A DNA stretch of 64,000 nt, from contig CAUZDW010000020.1 in the NCBI GenBank assembly GCA_963578825.1, positions 3,739 to 67,738 on the forward strand, given 5' to 3'. The DNA comes from JAJDNS01 sp963578825. GTDB lineage: Bacteria > Acidobacteriota > Vicinamibacteria > Fen-336. Below, in pieces: positions 27,305 through 36,943 of the stretch. The notes beneath the pieces are model-generated. The model was not told the origin of the DNA. It saw only the letters and a list, made by a program, of their open reading frames with translations, and did no database searches. The translations under genes were made by a program, and so were the position numbers. Each line of letters opens with the position of its first letter. The first letter of the stretch is position 1.

Positions 27305-30300
27305 CTACCTGTTCCCTGCCTCAATTTTCGCCCCCTCGTCGAGATCCCCGACCAGGATGTAGGTCAACAGATCTCGCAGTTCGTCCGGTGACGTCACCAG
27401 GCCATGGGGCATGGGCGAGCCGTCGAGGAATCGACGATTCCTGATTCGCTCTTTTTCAACACTCAGTCGAGAGGCATCACCGAGAAGAAGGTCAATCTTC
27501 TGGGCCGTTTCCCCTACCACAAGACCGTTGTAACTTTGTCCATCCACGGTCTCCAACACGGTCTCACGAAAGATAGGAGAAACGCTTTTGCTGGGAAGGA
27601 GAATTGACTCGACTAGGTAAGGTACCGTGAGGCGTTTTCGTGAGTCGGACAAAGAGGGTCCGCCTCGTCCCTCGTCGCTGGCACGAATGGCGTGACATTT
27701 GACACAGCCCAGCGATTCGAAGAGCTGCCTCCCTTGAGGGACATCGCCACGCGTGGACTCCTGGTTCCATTGGATTTCTGCGAAGGACGCCGGGATGCTT
27801 TCCTCACTTTGACCGGCCTCGCGCAGCCGCTTGGCCAATGTGGCGGAGCCGAGCGCCTCCGGCAGGGCAACCGCCACATCACGGAAGGTTCGGTAATCCA
27901 GATAGAGACCGCATGCGCCATGGCTGTTCCTGACTCGCACTAGCATGTCGTTGCTGCCGGCCTGAAGCTCCAGCATGACCACATCCTGATAAGGGAGTGC
28001 AGCCCGATCGACGGGATTCTCCCAAACGACTTCTCCATTTTGCCAAACCTTGACGCCGTCGTCGGAACCTAAGAGAAGCATCGCCGGCTGCCTTCTCGAA
28101 CTCTCGAGTCGCAAGTAGGCATAAAAGGAAGATTGATCACACGGTCCAAATTCTTCCCGCAGGTTGAATAGGCGCCCACTACGCCGGACACGCCTCCAGG
28201 TCAGTTCGCGATCACCCACTGGATAACGTGCGGTGAGGTCGACAGGTCCCAGCTCCGGCAAGTGTTTTTCCTGAAATCCGTTCGAACCATCAGGATGCGG
28301 CCCAACGAGCCACACTTCGTCCACCTGTTTTCTTATTCCCGAAGCGGTCAAGCGGTGCTCTTCACTCACCCGATACACTCTGGCCACCTTTTCCTCGCTG
28401 CGTAGATCGTTGAGCAGGAAGAGGAAATGCGCAGCCTGCAGGCGGATCTGCTCATCTTCGTCGTCAAGCCTTGCCTTCAGTAGGGCGAACAGACTCTCCT
28501 GCTCGCGCGTATGTGGAGCCACCTTCCAATGCTCGGCCACGGTAAAATTGCCTACTCTTCCATAATCCCGCAGATCTTCCTTCGCATCGGCGAACTGCAC
28601 CACATATTGTTCCTGACGACTGACGTCCAGCGGTAAATGCTCAGGGATGGGCTCTGTGGCAGGCGGCAAAGTCAGGCGAAATCCGGCTGCGAGGACTCCA
28701 GCCAGACGCGTGAGCTGGTCCCTCGATTGGCACAATTGGTGCAGCTGGGCCAAGGAGGTTTTCTTTGCCAGTAGAAGCACGGCGGCCTGGCGCAGGTAAG
28801 TATCCCGGCTGCGAGCGGGACCGTCGATAACCTGCTTCGGCACTGCTCCTTCTTGATCGAATAGAGCTAACAGTGCGGCATGGCGCACCTGGGGGTGCTG
28901 GTCGGAGAGGAGTTCAATGAACAGTCCCCGAGGGGCCCCAAGCTGCCGGTATTCGCTCAGAGCGCGAACAGCCTGGAGCCGCAACTTGTCGTCCTGATGC
29001 CTGGTAAGCTGGGCAAGCGCTTCCGCTGCCTGCTCGCTGCGGTTCGCCCCCGCCAACCACACCAGATGTCCTCGTGCCGGATCATCATTCCCAGTCCCTT
29101 TGAGTCTTTGTACAGCCTCATCCAACAGCTTGCCACCGCGCCGTAGGATCTCAGTATGTGCACGGTAGCGACGCCACCAGGAAGCGTTGGACAATTCGAA
29201 CCAGAGCTTTTCAGGGGAGGCATGTGTAGCCTCATAGGCATCAAACGGATGCGTCGGCGGATCATCGGCCCGTGTGATCATGACGAGATCACTCGGATAC
29301 TCTGGTGACGTCTCGTTGTGGACCATATACGAGATGGTGGCAAAGAGGCGCCCGCCTCGGCCCACCGCCACCCCAACGGGACGGGCATGATCGCGGCCAA
29401 CCAGAAACGGGACCTCGGTCACTTTGAAGGTCGCTCCATGTGTAACCAGAGGGTAACGCGGGATGGATCCCGTTCCCCAGCGGGCAACGAAGAGATTCTT
29501 GCGGTACTTCTGCGGCAAGAACGTCTCATCGTAGTACGTCTGCCCCACAGGGACGAAACGTCCTAGGTTGGAATTCATTGTTTCCAGGAGGTCGGCGCGT
29601 TGTGAATCCTTGTCCAGCAGCCAACCACGAGGCCAGCTGAAATAGCCCTGGGGAGTAACGTGAAGAAGGCGCCCCGGAACAAACTCCGCGGGCATGCCTT
29701 CGTGATCGTTGTCGTTGGAAAAAAGATTCCATTGATTGTCAAACGTGAGTCCGCAGCTATTGCGCTGTCCGCGTGAGACGACCTGTAAGCGAGAGCCGTC
29801 GGGCCGACAACGCATGACCCCACCCACACCAGTGAAAGGACGGCTCGATCCTTCAGGCTGAAAAAAATAGGTCCAGTGTCCCCAATGGTCTGGTCGGGTA
29901 AAATCGCCGTAGTACCAGAGTGGATCACCCGAGGCGAAGTAGATGTCTCCCTCCGGGCCAATCGCCATGCCGTGAAAACCCTGATGCACGTGTCCAAGCG
30001 GAATGCCCCATACCAGACGCTGTGCCTGGAGACCTTCACGCTTCGTGACACCGTCTTTGACGAGATACAAGGCACTGACCGTCAGAAGGTAGAGATCATT
30101 GCCACGAATGGCAATATTATAGATCCAGGTGTGATCGGGAAATCGATACAGCTCTTGGCGCGCCTGGTAGCCCCCCTTCTCGTCCGGCTCGTACACGAAC
30201 AGGGCCTCACGGCCCCCAACAAACAGCCGACCGGCAGAATCGAGCTGAAGTCCCAAAAAAGACTCTCGTGGATCCGAATCGATGAGTACGACTTTCAGGC

Positions 30301-30427
30301 CTTCATCAACGGCTGCGTAGTCGCGTTCCGGTTCGGTCGAGAGACTGCAGAAGGCCGTTGCCAGTAGGCAGCCGGCCGCGCCGAAACCCCTTAAGAGGTC
30401 CTTTCTTTTGAGGTCCATCAGGCGCAT
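27305..30427 (-). CDS. PVC-type membrane-bound dehydrogenase/HEAT/heme-binding protein
   Basis: 1040 residues in three parts. Residues 1-30: signal peptide with possible lipobox (LLATAFC). Residues 45-400: six-bladed propeller 'putative membrane-bound dehydrogenase' domain (GFHGMAIGPEGDIYFASGDP, RCRPDGSRLQVVSRGQRNSCGLTFD). Residues 430-700: HEAT-like repeats (DDKLRLQAVRALSEY). A jelly-roll-like region follows, then the C-terminal heme-binding domain with C908-V-K-C-H912. This order is a Planctomycetes/Verrucomicrobia hallmark, probably oxidising sugars or alcohols outside the cell and passing electrons to heme. Base composition is lower in GC than the neighbours. Confidence 0.82.
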   Translation of the reverse strand: MRLMDLKRKDLLRGFGAAGCLLATAFCSLSTEPERDYAAVDEGLKVVLIDSDPRESFLGLQLDSAGRLFVGGREALFVYEPDEKGGYQARQELYRFPDHTWIYNIAIRGNDLYLLTVSALYLVKDGVTKREGLQAQRLVWGIPLGHVHQGFHGMAIGPEGDIYFASGDPLWYYGDFTRPDHWGHWTYFFQPEGSSRPFTGVGGVMRCRPDGSRLQVVSRGQRNSCGLTFDNQWNLFSNDNDHEGMPAEFVPGRLLHVTPQGYFSWPRGWLLDKDSQRADLLETMNSNLGRFVPVGQTYYDETFLPQKYRKNLFVARWGTGSIPRYPLVTHGATFKVTEVPFLVGRDHARPVGVAVGRGGRLFATISYMVHNETSPEYPSDLVMITRADDPPTHPFDAYEATHASPEKLWFELSNASWWRRYRAHTEILRRGGKLLDEAVQRLKGTGNDDPARGHLVWLAGANRSEQAAEALAQLTRHQDDKLRLQAVRALSEYRQLGAPRGLFIELLSDQHPQVRHAALLALFDQEGAVPKQVIDGPARSRDTYLRQAAVLLLAKKTSLAQLHQLCQSRDQLTRLAGVLAAGFRLTLPPATEPIPEHLPLDVSRQEQYVVQFADAKEDLRDYGRVGNFTVAEHWKVAPHTREQESLFALLKARLDDEDEQIRLQAAHFLFLLNDLRSEEKVARVYRVSEEHRLTASGIRKQVDEVWLVGPHPDGSNGFQEKHLPELGPVDLTARYPVGDRELTWRRVRRSGRLFNLREEFGPCDQSSFYAYLRLESSRRQPAMLLLGSDDGVKVWQNGEVVWENPVDRAALPYQDVVMLELQAGSNDMLVRVRNSHGACGLYLDYRTFRDVAVALPEALGSATLAKRLREAGQSEESIPASFAEIQWNQESTRGDVPQGRQLFESLGCVKCHAIRASDEGRGGPSLSDSRKRLTVPYLVESILLPSKSVSPIFRETVLETVDGQSYNGLVVGETAQKIDLLLGDASRLSVEKERIRNRRFLDGSPMPHGLVTSPDELRDLLTYILVGDLDEGAKIEAGNR

Positions 30428-30788
30428 AGCGTTCCACCTGGGAGTAAGTCAGTCAAATGGCAGGTAGTGGGGGACGTGTCTATCACGGGATTCTTCTCAT
30501 TGGGACCCCTTTCTTCTTAGGGGTTGCCTGGTTTCAAAAGGGGCGACCTTCCCAACGGCAGCACAGGCTGCTAGCCAGCTTTTTTGCGCTGGTGAGTGCC
30601 ATGCGCACATAGATGGCAAGGCGTGGTCCTGGAGAGTCGAGGCGAGGTCCCGATTACCGAGCTGTGTCGAAAAGAAGGCACTACGGTTGGTTGTGTTTCA
30701 GGAGGGTCGGTGGTGTACCCTGCCCGAGTCGGATGTCCCAAGCGGAAATTCCGCTTGGTCTTAAAGTCCGAACAGGAGGAGCAATTCC
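30428..30788. other. Divergent intergenic region between the dehydrogenase and cupin genes
   Basis: 361 bp holding the promoters of both flanking genes. A T-rich run (CTTTTTTGC near 30580) follows weak GC pairs. At 30640-30690 the plus strand could read ITELCRKEG, reminiscent of IS3-type OrfA helix-turn-helix proteins, but it is too short to call. The perfect palindrome at 30738-30758 is listed separately. Confidence 0.4.
30738..30758. repeat. Perfect 10-bp inverted repeat upstream of the cupin gene
   Basis: CCAAGCGGAA and its exact complement separated by one base, 30 bp before the cupin start codon. Could be a dimeric repressor site or a leader hairpin just ahead of the AGGAGGAG ribosome site. 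Confidence 0.4.
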
Positions 30789-31667
30789 ATGAAAAGCGAC
30801 CTGCTGAGAGCATTCCTTCTGTTTCTTGGGCTTACTGGTTCCGCCTGCGCCCCTGCCGCGGAGCAGCCACATACGGCCGCCGAAGCCCCCAATCACACTG
30901 CAGATCAGTTTAAGACAGGAGCAACGGGATCAACGTCATCCGTTCGGGTTCTCGAGCTTTCCGATGGTATTCCGTTTCAGATGGGGAAAACGGATTCTCG
31001 GCGCATCGTGTACCCTGAGATGGGAGCTGGGAAGCTCACACTCAACTATTCTGTCTCGGAACCGGGGCACGAATTTCCACAGCATGTGCACGATTCTTCC
31101 GACGACACGTTTCTCGTCCTGCAAGGCCAGGTGGACGTACGTCAGGGCGATTCGCGGAGGCCCCTTTTGACTGGTCAGGCAGCCTTCGTACCTTCGGGCC
31201 AAATTCATGGCACCATTACGATGGGAGAAAGTACAGCGATTTTGATCAGCTTTCAGGTCCCGCCGGATCCGGTTCTCTACACGGGATTACGAGACTCGTC
31301 GCGGTCCGGAAGCAGCCCGCCGAAAGGTTCGATTACTCCAGGAGCAGTCAAGATTCTAGATTTTGCCAACAGCAGCGGTTTCTTTGTTCATCCAGGAATG
31401 GGTTCAAAAGGAGTCGCGGTTGCCCATCGCAAGTTGAAGCCCGGCGAGAAATTCTCAACGGACGTCGGAAAACGTGGCGAGGAACTCCTTTTTGTGTGGA
31501 AGGGTGCTCTCTCCGTCAACTCGAAGGAGGGGCTCGCCGAGGCAAGGGAAAGAGACACCGTGTTTGTTTCTGGTCCAAACAGCTTGCAGGTCCTGAACAA
31601 CACTTCAGCCGAAGCCATTGTGATTCAAATACAGGCCCCACCACAGTCGACTTTTGAAAATCATTGA
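30789..31667 (+). CDS. Bicupin lipoprotein
   Basis: 292 residues. Lipobox LTGSAC (Cys20). Two cupin barrels: the first around residues 75-155 with PGHEFPQHVHDSSDDTFLVLQG (His-x-His and downstream Glu/Asp-like metal ligands), the second around 195-285 with LKPGEKFSTDVGKRGEELLFVWKG, where the usual histidines are absent. Suggests a metal-binding first domain and a structural second one. Strong AGGAGGAG site 5 bp before ATG. Enzymatic role unknown. Confidence 0.75.
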   Translation: MKSDLLRAFLLFLGLTGSACAPAAEQPHTAAEAPNHTADQFKTGATGSTSSVRVLELSDGIPFQMGKTDSRRIVYPEMGAGKLTLNYSVSEPGHEFPQHVHDSSDDTFLVLQGQVDVRQGDSRRPLLTGQAAFVPSGQIHGTITMGESTAILISFQVPPDPVLYTGLRDSSRSGSSPPKGSITPGAVKILDFANSSGFFVHPGMGSKGVAVAHRKLKPGEKFSTDVGKRGEELLFVWKGALSVNSKEGLAEARERDTVFVSGPNSLQVLNNTSAEAIVIQIQAPPQSTFENH

Positions 31668-31822
31668 AGTCAGCGTATCGGCCAATGCGCAGATCTCTAG
31701 CAATCGGTGCCAGTCACTGGAGCTGCGAGCCAGACGCGACACTTCCAAGCCCATCACCAAGCCGACCCGACCCTGACCTCGTATCGGATAAGCAGTCGGA
31801 GAGAGGCAAGGCTCGAAAGGCC

Positions 31823-33499
31823 TTACCAGAGCAGGACCAGGTTCAGGTACGCCACGACGAGCATGAAGAGGAGCGCCCACAGGCCGCTCCGGGCGTACCA
31901 GGGCCGCTCGGTCGTTTCCTCCACGGCAAGGGACGACGCGTCGCGCCGGGTCGCATCCAACCACGTGCCCGACGTGGCGCTCAGCTCGGGCACGGCCTCG
32001 GGCCGAAGAGCGGTCCGCGAGCCTGAATAGAGGAGCGCGCCGATCCGTTCACGCGGCTCCCATCCGAGGAACGCGGTTACGGCGAGCATCGCGCCGCTCG
32101 TGACGGCAATGCTCCAGACGTACGCCCACCAGCCGTTCGTCCACACGGGCGGCAGGGGCCAGCCGAACCGCTCGCCGAGCAGAGAGCTCAGGCCGTAGCC
32201 GATCCCGGCAACGAGGCCCACGGCACCCGACCGGCGATGGACGCGGGTGAGCGTTCCCATCACGTAGACCATGAAAAGGGGGATCACGGCGACGCTCGTC
32301 AGCCGCAGGTAGAAGCTGATCATCCCTTCCCCGAGGAACGGGACGTAGCCGAAGGAGATCAGGATCACGCACACCGTCAGGATGCGGGAGACGCGGAGGT
32401 AGTGGCGGTCGTCGCCTGTCCTGACCAGGAAGCGGGCGTAGACGTCGCGGGTCAGGACCGCCGCCAGGGCGGAGCCTATCGAGTCGTAGGTGGAGAGGGC
32501 TCCCGCCAGGAGCCCGGCCAGGACCAGGCCAAGGAGGCCCGGTCCGAGGTAGCGCTGCAGCAGCATCGGATAGAGGGCGTCCCCCGATTCGAGGTCCGGG
32601 AAGACGCCATGCCCGAGCACTCCGAGGGTGATGTTGAAGCCCATGACGATCACCGTCACCGCGCTGGCGAAGAGAGCGGCGGTTCTCAGGTCCCAGATCG
32701 ATCGGGCCGCCAACATGCGCATGGCCTGCGACTGGTTGACCACCGCGTATGCGGTAGCCGCCACGACCCACCCGAACACCATCAGTGCGGCGGGCACGCC
32801 CTCGGTGGTGCGCCCACCCACGTGCATCAGCTTCTCCACGAGCTGGGGATCGCGGGCCGCCAGCCGGGCCTCGAGGCCGCTCCAGCCGCCGACGTCGACC
32901 CACACCACCAGCCACAGGATCCCCGCCCCCGCGATCATGAAGACGGACTGGATCGCGTCAGTGACGGCCACGGCCTTGAGCCCGCCGAGTGCCGTGTAGA
33001 TGGCGGCGCTCATCGCGATTGCGACCACGAGGGCCCACGTCTTCTCTCGCCCCAGGCCGGTGACGGCGGCGAACGTGAGGAAAAGCGCGAAAGCGACGTT
33101 ACCGAGGACGTTGGTCCGGTACTGGAGCTGGATCAGCGCGCTCAGGAGGCGCGCCGTCGGCCCGAAGCGGTACTCGAGGTACTCCGCGTTGGTGAACATC
33201 CCCGTGCGGTAGACGGGGATCAGGATCACGAACGTGACGAGGAACCAGCCTATGGGCAGCCCCAGCCACCACATCGCGAGGTTGGACACGCCGTACTGGT
33301 ACGCGCCGCCGAGGATGGCGACGTAGTCGCTGCTGTCGATGGCCGTCGCAAAGAGCGACAGGCCGACGATCCACCAGGGAAGGCTCCTCGCGGCCAGGAA
33401 CCAGTCGGAAGTCGTCCGGGTGTCGCGAGCGAGGTAGAGCCCGTACGCCACGATGGCTCCGTTGATGGAGACGACGATCAGCCAGTCGAGGGTGGTCAA
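31823..33499 (-). CDS. Sodium:solute symporter (SSS family)
   Basis: 558 residues starting at TTG 33499, which overlaps the TGA of the dioxygenase gene (TTGA). About 13 membrane helices; SDWFLAARSLPWWIVGLSLFATAIDSSDYVAILGGAYQYG is the SSS N-terminal signature and the GYVPFLGEGMISFYLRL helix follows later. Imports sugars, amino acids or organic acids with sodium. Coupling to a PhyH dioxygenase suggests both handle the same small molecule. Longer upstream frames are antisense noise. Confidence 0.86.
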   Translation of the reverse strand: MTTLDWLIVVSINGAIVAYGLYLARDTRTTSDWFLAARSLPWWIVGLSLFATAIDSSDYVAILGGAYQYGVSNLAMWWLGLPIGWFLVTFVILIPVYRTGMFTNAEYLEYRFGPTARLLSALIQLQYRTNVLGNVAFALFLTFAAVTGLGREKTWALVVAIAMSAAIYTALGGLKAVAVTDAIQSVFMIAGAGILWLVVWVDVGGWSGLEARLAARDPQLVEKLMHVGGRTTEGVPAALMVFGWVVAATAYAVVNQSQAMRMLAARSIWDLRTAALFASAVTVIVMGFNITLGVLGHGVFPDLESGDALYPMLLQRYLGPGLLGLVLAGLLAGALSTYDSIGSALAAVLTRDVYARFLVRTGDDRHYLRVSRILTVCVILISFGYVPFLGEGMISFYLRLTSVAVIPLFMVYVMGTLTRVHRRSGAVGLVAGIGYGLSSLLGERFGWPLPPVWTNGWWAYVWSIAVTSGAMLAVTAFLGWEPRERIGALLYSGSRTALRPEAVPELSATSGTWLDATRRDASSLAVEETTERPWYARSGLWALLFMLVVAYLNLVLLW

Positions 33500-34353
33500 G
33501 GAGTGGGGCCGTCGTCGCCGGCGATCCCCTCGTAGGCACCGCGGGTGCTCAGAACCGCCTTCATGTGGCGGCGGGCCGACTGGGCGTGGGCGTGCACCGT
33601 GGCGGTGTAGTCGACGGGCCCGACGGGCTTCTGGACCTTCTCGAAGTGCTCGTGGGTGTCGTGGCCACGGGCGAGGATCACAGGCTGGGCTTCGCCGGCC
33701 TGCCGGACGGTGGGGATGATGAAGCGGACGGCATAGCCGTAGCGGACATGCGGTGAGGGGTTCGGCCGGGAGCCGTGAACGATCTTGATGTCGTGGACCG
33801 ACATCTCTCCGGGGGCGAGCACGACGTCGGCGGCGTCCGCTTCGTCCACGTCGACCGCCACCTCTTGACCGCGGCTCAGCAGGTTGCCCTCGGCGTAGGT
33901 GTCGCGGTGGGGCTGGATCGCCATGTGATGAGACCCCGGCACGACACGCATGCAGCCGTTCTCGGTCGTGCTCTGGCTCAGGGCGATCCAGGCGGAGGCC
34001 ACCTGGTTCGAGCTCAGCCCCCAGTAGCTGCCGTCCTGGTGCCACGAGACGAACGACTCGTCCCGGGGGTACTTGGCGAAGACGCTGGTGGCCCAGACGA
34101 GGAGGTCGGGTCCGAGCAGGCTCTCGACGGAGTCCAGGACGGCAGGGTGGGTTGCGAGCTCGTGGGCCCACGGGAAATTGAGGTGGAGCTGGTGGAGGTC
34201 GGTCGCCTTCGGGCGCCCACCGAGGGCGTGCAGCAGCCGATCGAGCTCCCCGCGAAAGTGCGCCACCTCTTCCGAAGGGAGGACCGGGATCGGGTGGAGA
34301 ACGCCCTCTTCCTTGTAGCGGGCGACCTGATCGGCGGTGAGCGTTCCAGCCAT
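33496..34353 (-). CDS. Phytanoyl-CoA dioxygenase family protein (Fe(II)/2-oxoglutarate)
   Basis: 285 residues. Iron facial triad H105-x-D107 in SWHQDGSYW and distal H193 in VHGSRPNPS, with the 2-oxoglutarate Arg a few residues later (RYGYAVRF). NGCMRVVPGSHH is the family's conserved strand. Substrate unknown; such genes are numerous in Poribacteria, Planctomycetes and sponge symbionts. Four-base overlap with the SSS symporter start. Confidence 0.88.
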   Translation of the reverse strand: MAGTLTADQVARYKEEGVLHPIPVLPSEEVAHFRGELDRLLHALGGRPKATDLHQLHLNFPWAHELATHPAVLDSVESLLGPDLLVWATSVFAKYPRDESFVSWHQDGSYWGLSSNQVASAWIALSQSTTENGCMRVVPGSHHMAIQPHRDTYAEGNLLSRGQEVAVDVDEADAADVVLAPGEMSVHDIKIVHGSRPNPSPHVRYGYAVRFIIPTVRQAGEAQPVILARGHDTHEHFEKVQKPVGPVDYTATVHAHAQSARRHMKAVLSTRGAYEGIAGDDGPTP

Positions 34354-34356
34354 GTC

Positions 34357-34560
34357 TCAGGGCAGCGTCTTGAGCCTCAGGTTCCGGAAGCGGGCCTTGT
34401 CCCCCTCGACCCACTCGCCGCTCGGATGGATCTGAAGGGCGGTGGTGCCTTCGGTCGGGACGCCCTTCGTCGTCTCCTCGGTGTGCTGGAAGTCAGTCAC
34501 GAGATGCCCTTTCACGTGGAATCGAATGAGGCTATGGTGGCGCCACAGTACTCGGGTCCC
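34357..34560 (-). pseudogene. DUF1080 (3-keto-disaccharide hydrolase-like) C-terminal remnant
   Basis: Minus-strand frame ending at 34357 reads IRFHVKGHLVTDFQHTEE, TKGVPTEGTTALQIHPSG and ARFRNLRLKTLP, the closing strands of DUF1080/LamG-like proteins. Only about 65 of 200+ residues remain, and no start is present; the 5' side is replaced by the promoter region of the divergent Tat-protein gene. It lies 3 bp before the PhyH start, so it was probably the upstream gene of that operon. Confidence 0.65.
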
Positions 34561-34641
34561 GGCCGGCGTTCAAGGCAGCCAGTTGACGCCTCCCGGCCGG
34601 GGGCCGTAGTGTTTCGCCGTTCGCGGGGTAAGGGGGAGGCC

Positions 34642-35277
34642 ATGGACCGGAATCACACGCGGCGACGGTTTCTCGAGACCGGCTTGAAGGGCTCGCTGAT
34701 CGCCCTCGGCTCCGGGTCGCTCGGGAGTGCCCGCGCGGCCTGGGCGGACGTGAGGCGGACGGGCGAGCCAGCCCGCGAGTCCCTCTCCTCGGCCCAGAGG
34801 AGCACGCTGCGGGCCGTCGCCGACGAGCTCATCCCCGCCGGGGACGACATGCCTGCCGCGAGCGAGCTCAACGTCGTGGCGTACATCGAAACCGTGCTGG
34901 CCGATGTCCCCGACCTGCGCGAGAACATCACCGCTGCCCTGAGCCGGCTCGAAGAGTCTAGCGAAACGGGCTTCCAGCGCCCCCTCCACGAGCTGAGCCC
35001 CGAGCAGAGGATCGACCTTCTCCGGAGGTTCGAGAAGGAGCAACCCACCTCGGGACAGACGGTCTGGGGACAGGGAAACGCCGACCCGGACCTCTTCGCC
35101 TCTCTCCGCGACGTCGTGTACGAGGCTTACTACACGAACCCGGACATATGGGCGCGCGTGGGTTACGAGTTCCACGAGGCGCGGCCGCCGGGCGTGGAGA
35201 TGGCGCCCTTCGACGAGGGGATTCTCTCGGTGATCCGCCGGCGGCCGAAGAACTACCGCGAGATGCCCGGTGCCTGA
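34642..35277 (+). CDS. Gluconate 2-dehydrogenase subunit 3 family protein (Tat substrate)
   Basis: 211 residues. Twin-arginine leader HTRRRFLETG and hydrophobic stretch, then the subunit 3 domain (SSAQRSTLRAVADELIPAGDDMPAASELNVVAYIETVL, PDIWARVGYEFHEARPPG). In flavoprotein dehydrogenases this small subunit escorts the cytoplasmically folded GMC partner through Tat. GGGGGAGG precedes ATG. Overlaps the GMC gene by 8 bp. Confidence 0.88.
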   Translation: MDRNHTRRRFLETGLKGSLIALGSGSLGSARAAWADVRRTGEPARESLSSAQRSTLRAVADELIPAGDDMPAASELNVVAYIETVLADVPDLRENITAALSRLEESSETGFQRPLHELSPEQRIDLLRRFEKEQPTSGQTVWGQGNADPDLFASLRDVVYEAYYTNPDIWARVGYEFHEARPPGVEMAPFDEGILSVIRRRPKNYREMPGA

Positions 35278-36877
35278 GGACCGTGCGGACGTGCTCGTGA
35301 TCGGATCGGGCGCGGCCGGCGCCGCCGTCTCGAAGCGGCTGAGCGACCGCGGGGCGCGGGTCGTGTGCCTGGAGCAGGGGGACTGGGTGAAGCCCGCCGA
35401 GTACCCGTCCACGAAACCAGACTGGGAGATCCAGCTGAAGCGAGGCCGCTTCCACTTCAACCCTAACGTCCGTCGCCTGCCTGAGGACTACCCGGTGGTG
35501 CCCCGAGGAGAGCATCCCCCCGAGGTGCTGATGTACAACGCGGTCGGCGGGAGCACCATCCACTGGACGGGCCACTTCCCCCGCTTCCACCCGGCGGACT
35601 TCCGCGTCCGGGCGCTCGACGGCGTCGGCGCCGACTGGCCTCTGAGCTACGAGGAACTCGAGCCGTACTATGACGCGAACGATCTCGAGATGGGCGTCGC
35701 CGGAATCGCCGGCGACCCGTGCAACCCGCCACGCAAGCAGCGCCCGACACCGCCGCTGCCGCTTGGAGTGCTGGGGGAGACCATCGCGCGGGCGTTCGAC
35801 AAGCTCGGGTGGTACTGGTGGGTGTCGGACAACGCCATCGTGTCCCGCGACTATGACGGCCGGCCCGCGTGCACGCTCCAGGGGCGCTGCATGCTGGGCT
35901 GCCCGACCCGCGCCAAGGCCAGCACCGACGTCAACTACTGGCCCCGGGCGCTCGAGAAGGGTGCCGTGCTGAAGGTCCGGGCGCGCGTCCGCGAGATCAC
36001 CGTGGATGAGCAGGGGAAGGCTCGCGGGGCGCTGTACTATGACGCAAGCGGCGGGCTCCACGAGCAGCGCGCCCGGGTGGTGGTGATCTGCTGCAACGGC
36101 ATCGGCACACCCCGCCTGCTGCTCAACTCGCGATCGAAGACGTTCCCGGACGGCCTGGCGAACTCGACGGGCCTGGTGGGAAAGAACTTCATGATCCACC
36201 CGTTCCGCTTCGTCGAAGGCATCTTCGAGGATCGGATGGAGGGGTGGCAAGGCCCCTTCGGCATTCCGGCTTTCAGCCAGCACTTCTACGAGACAGACCT
36301 GTCCCGGGGCTTCGTCCGCGGCTACTCTCTGCAGCTCGAGCGTTCCTTCGGCCCGCTCCACCAGGCGTGGGGTGGGACCACCGGCCATCCGGTGCCGTGG
36401 GGCGCGGACCATCACCGCGTGATGCGCCAGCGATTCGGTCACATCATCCGCGTGACGCTACTCGGAGAGGACCTGCCTGAAGAGCACAACCGAGTGGAGC
36501 TGGATCCCAACGTCACGGATGGCTACGGCATCCCGGCGGCCCGGGTGAGCTACACCTACAGCGAGAACAGCCTGCGGATGCAGGAGCACGCTCGCAAGGT
36601 GGCCGGGGAGGTGCTCGACGCGGCCGGGGCCGACGATGTCCTCGACAGCGGAATCATCCAGCCCGCCTTCCACCTGATGGGCACGGCCCGCATGGGAGAC
36701 GACCCGAGGCGGTCGGTGGTGAATCGCTGGAACCAGGCCCATGACGTTCGGAACCTGTTCGTCGTGGACGGCAGCTCGTTCGTCACCTCCGCCGCCGTCA
36801 ACCCGACCTCCACCATCGGGGCGCTGGCCCTCCGCGCTGCGGACGGCATCTGGGAGCGACGCCGCGAGTGGATGTGA
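35270..36877 (+). CDS. GMC-family oxidoreductase, large flavoprotein subunit
   Basis: 535 residues from GTG. FAD motif VIGSGAAGAAVSKRLSDRGARVVCLEQG, GGSTIHWTGHFPRF in the flavin-attachment region, an FeS-like Cys stretch CTLQGRCMLGCPTRAK, and the C-terminal HLMGTARMGDDP and NPTSTIGALALR with the catalytic His/Asn pair. Oxidises a sugar or alcohol in the periplasm. It has no leader of its own and should travel with the Tat-signalled subunit 3. Electron acceptor probably a cytochrome c, though none is adjacent. Confidence 0.9.
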   Translation: MPEDRADVLVIGSGAAGAAVSKRLSDRGARVVCLEQGDWVKPAEYPSTKPDWEIQLKRGRFHFNPNVRRLPEDYPVVPRGEHPPEVLMYNAVGGSTIHWTGHFPRFHPADFRVRALDGVGADWPLSYEELEPYYDANDLEMGVAGIAGDPCNPPRKQRPTPPLPLGVLGETIARAFDKLGWYWWVSDNAIVSRDYDGRPACTLQGRCMLGCPTRAKASTDVNYWPRALEKGAVLKVRARVREITVDEQGKARGALYYDASGGLHEQRARVVVICCNGIGTPRLLLNSRSKTFPDGLANSTGLVGKNFMIHPFRFVEGIFEDRMEGWQGPFGIPAFSQHFYETDLSRGFVRGYSLQLERSFGPLHQAWGGTTGHPVPWGADHHRVMRQRFGHIIRVTLLGEDLPEEHNRVELDPNVTDGYGIPAARVSYTYSENSLRMQEHARKVAGEVLDAAGADDVLDSGIIQPAFHLMGTARMGDDPRRSVVNRWNQAHDVRNLFVVDGSSFVTSAAVNPTSTIGALALRAADGIWERRREWM

Positions 36878-36943
36878 TGAATGAGAGCGGCTGAGGGATA
36901 GGGATTTCGTTTTCGAGCCTGCGCCGGGCAAAGCATGTTGTAA

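Noticed and set aside
30640..30690. IS3 OrfA-like helix-turn-helix word (ITELCRKEG)
   Set aside because: Single short word without the rest of OrfA/OrfB; chance similarity is likely.
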